This document shows, piece by piece, positions 62,814 to 64,000 of a stretch of DNA of 64,000 nt. How positions within the stretch are numbered: the stretch's first letter is position 1; each line of letters begins with the position of its first letter. A program made the translations under genes and the position numbers. The notes under the pieces are model-generated. The model was not told the DNA's origin and did no database searches. It saw only the letters and a program-made list of their open reading frames with translations. This stretch comes from CBDAUN01 sp965200645 (GTDB lineage Bacteria > Pseudomonadota > Gammaproteobacteria > Arenicellales > JAJDZL01): positions 62,001 to 126,000 of the forward strand of contig CBDAUN010000003.1 in the NCBI GenBank assembly GCA_965200645.1, in the 5' to 3' direction.

Positions 62814-63217
62814 GACAGGTTTTCTATACGGTCATCAAATTCTGATTTTTTAAATAACGCCAATCTTCTTTAGCTTTGTGACTCGGCAGTTCATCTTCTG
62901 TCGCAAGGCAACAGGGCGTTTTTTCTGCAATCTTGAGTTAACCAGCGATTCTGCGGTTCGTCATGATGTGGGTACTTATGAATCATATCTTCAGGTATTT
63001 GAGAAAATATATAAGAATTGATCAAACTATAATATGGCATTGATTTTGCTTCAATTCACGCGTGACTGGATTCCTGCACGGAATACCATATGGAACTGCA
63101 TAAGGAATTTTGGTTTTGCTGGCTTGTCAAGAGCAATCCTCTATTGATTTCAGAAACTGAAAAACCGGCGTTCGAAAAATCAGGTCAAAACGTCCAAACT
63201 TAAGAGAATATCTGACG
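62814..63217. other. Gene-free region between hsdM and valS
   Basis: About 400 bases holding the RM operon promoter and the 3' side of valS. Overlapping frames near 63127-63444 are shadows of valS. No terminator stood out. Confidence 0.4.
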
Positions 63218-64000
63218 TTACTGAGGCGATAACCTAGCTTTAATTGATTCAAGTTCGGTCTGCTTTTTAAGGTGTTCCTCAAGTCTATCTCGTTCTCTTT
63301 GGACAATTTCTGCAGGAGCTCTTTCAACAAAGTTCGCATTGGATAGCTTGCCTTGTGATACGTTGACGAGTTTGGTAGTTTCTGCAAGATCTCGATTGAG
63401 CCGCATGAGCTGATCCTCAGTGTGGTCTTCTCTTTCAATCTCAATATAGATTTTCATTGAGTCAATTAGAACCACAGCACAATCATCTGGAGCGTCCGGA
63501 TTCGAACACGATTCAAGGCTCTTTAGTTTTGCAAGTCCAAGAATTAAGTCCAAATTTTGCTTCATATAGACTTGACCCATCGCTGAAGCATTGAAGTAAG
63601 TTGCTTGCAACTTCGCTCCAGGATTTACATCCATTTCGCCACGAACCGTACGAATCTGTGACACTACTTCCTTTACCCAGTTAATTTCACTGACTGCTCC
63701 TGTGTCAACTTCACTATCTCCTGCGCTGGAGTAGAGTTGTAGCATGATTGAGTGATGCTCGTTCTCGCCGTTCCTTTTGAGTGGAATTTTCTGCCATATT
63801 TCTTCGGTGATAAACGGCATGATCGGATGGAGTAGACGCAGAGTTGACTCCAATACATACAATAGAGCGTTACGAATTTGTGTTTGTTCAAAATCAGAAC
63901 AACTACGCAGCTTGATTTTGGCTAACTCGATATACCAATCACAATATTCGCCCCAAATAAACTGATGCAGGTGTTTGGCCGCAATATCAAAACGATATGT
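63218..64000 (-). CDS. valS: Valyl-tRNA synthetase, C-terminal part
   Basis: The visible 260 codons cover the end of the anticodon-binding domain (HQFIWGEYCDWYIELAKI, LHPIMPFITEEIWQ) and the coiled-coil tRNA-binding arm (RLNRDLAETTKLV, LSNANFVERAPAEIVQRERDRL given in part). The gene extends beyond the right edge; the N-terminal catalytic domain is not in the window. It charges tRNA(Val). Confidence 0.95.
   Translation of the reverse strand, partial: TYRFDIAAKHLHQFIWGEYCDWYIELAKIKLRSCSDFEQTQIRNALLYVLESTLRLLHPIMPFITEEIWQKIPLKRNGENEHHSIMLQLYSSAGDSEVDTGAVSEINWVKEVVSQIRTVRGEMDVNPGAKLQATYFNASAMGQVYMKQNLDLILGLAKLKSLESCSNPDAPDDCAVVLIDSMKIYIEIEREDHTEDQLMRLNRDLAETTKLVNVSQGKLSNANFVERAPAEIVQRERDRLEEHLKKQTELESIKARLSPQ

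Overview
The window looks like chromosome of an AT-rich, probably marine or host-associated gammaproteobacterium. Evidence: the tmk-holB-(small ORF)-tatD order, an RsmJ (16S rRNA m2G1516) methyltransferase, a pst/phoU locus, and a valS gene running off the right edge. The species cannot be named from the sequence. There are no rRNA, tRNA or CRISPR loci. Most core genes are AT-rich; an IS copy (about 8.3-9.8 kb) and the block at about 48.3-54.4 kb look richer in G+C and are probably acquired.

Region 1 (0-14 kb) is a methylated-amine neighbourhood. It holds a DUF1989-GcvT fusion matching trimethylamine-N-oxide demethylase (Tdm), a Liv-type ABC transporter with a Tat-exported binding protein, a frameshifted IS transposase, a luciferase-like monooxygenase translationally coupled to an alpha/beta hydrolase, and trimethylamine monooxygenase (Tmm). 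Tmm and Tdm together would convert TMA to TMAO, then to dimethylamine and formaldehyde. Region 2 (13.6-25 kb) has phoU divergent from pstSCAB, a prolyl-tRNA deacylase, a decayed TauD-family dioxygenase and a polar amino acid ABC transporter.

Region 3 (25-44 kb) is the metabolic centrepiece: a sulfur-oxidising heterodisulfide-reductase-like (sHdr) system. A leftward operon encodes DsrE, HdrC1, HdrB1, HdrA, a conserved Hyp protein, HdrC2, HdrB2, an unrecognised 137-aa protein, the lipoate-binding protein LbpA and TusA. A rightward operon encodes a YeeE/YedE (TsuA-like) transporter, a second LbpA, lipoate ligase sLplA, the radical-SAM sulfur-insertion pair LipS1/LipS2 and a second, catalytically odd ligase-like protein. 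The promoter regions of both operons carry the same AT-rich inverted repeat (TTATATTA-N8-TAATATAA) in the same orientation relative to transcription. I read this as one shared operator, so the carrier-maturation and sulfur-oxidation operons are probably one regulon. Between them lie a degenerate GATase-like protein, a protein of unknown function, an Rpn-type nuclease gene and a transposase remnant.

Region 4 (44-47.4 kb) is housekeeping: tmk, holB, tatD, rsmJ. Region 5 (47.4-56.9 kb) is an accessory island. It has a leaderless BtuF-like protein coupled to a DddP-like M24 protein, a YbfB/YjiJ-type MFS transporter, a hydroxypyruvate isomerase-arylformamidase fusion, an acyl-CoA ligase relic and a second Rpn gene. 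Region 6 (56.9-62.8 kb) is a type IC restriction-modification system. Its hsdM is out of frame at a G9 homopolymer and its hsdS carries a 12-bp TAEL-coding repeat, so both activity and specificity look mutable. The window ends in valS.
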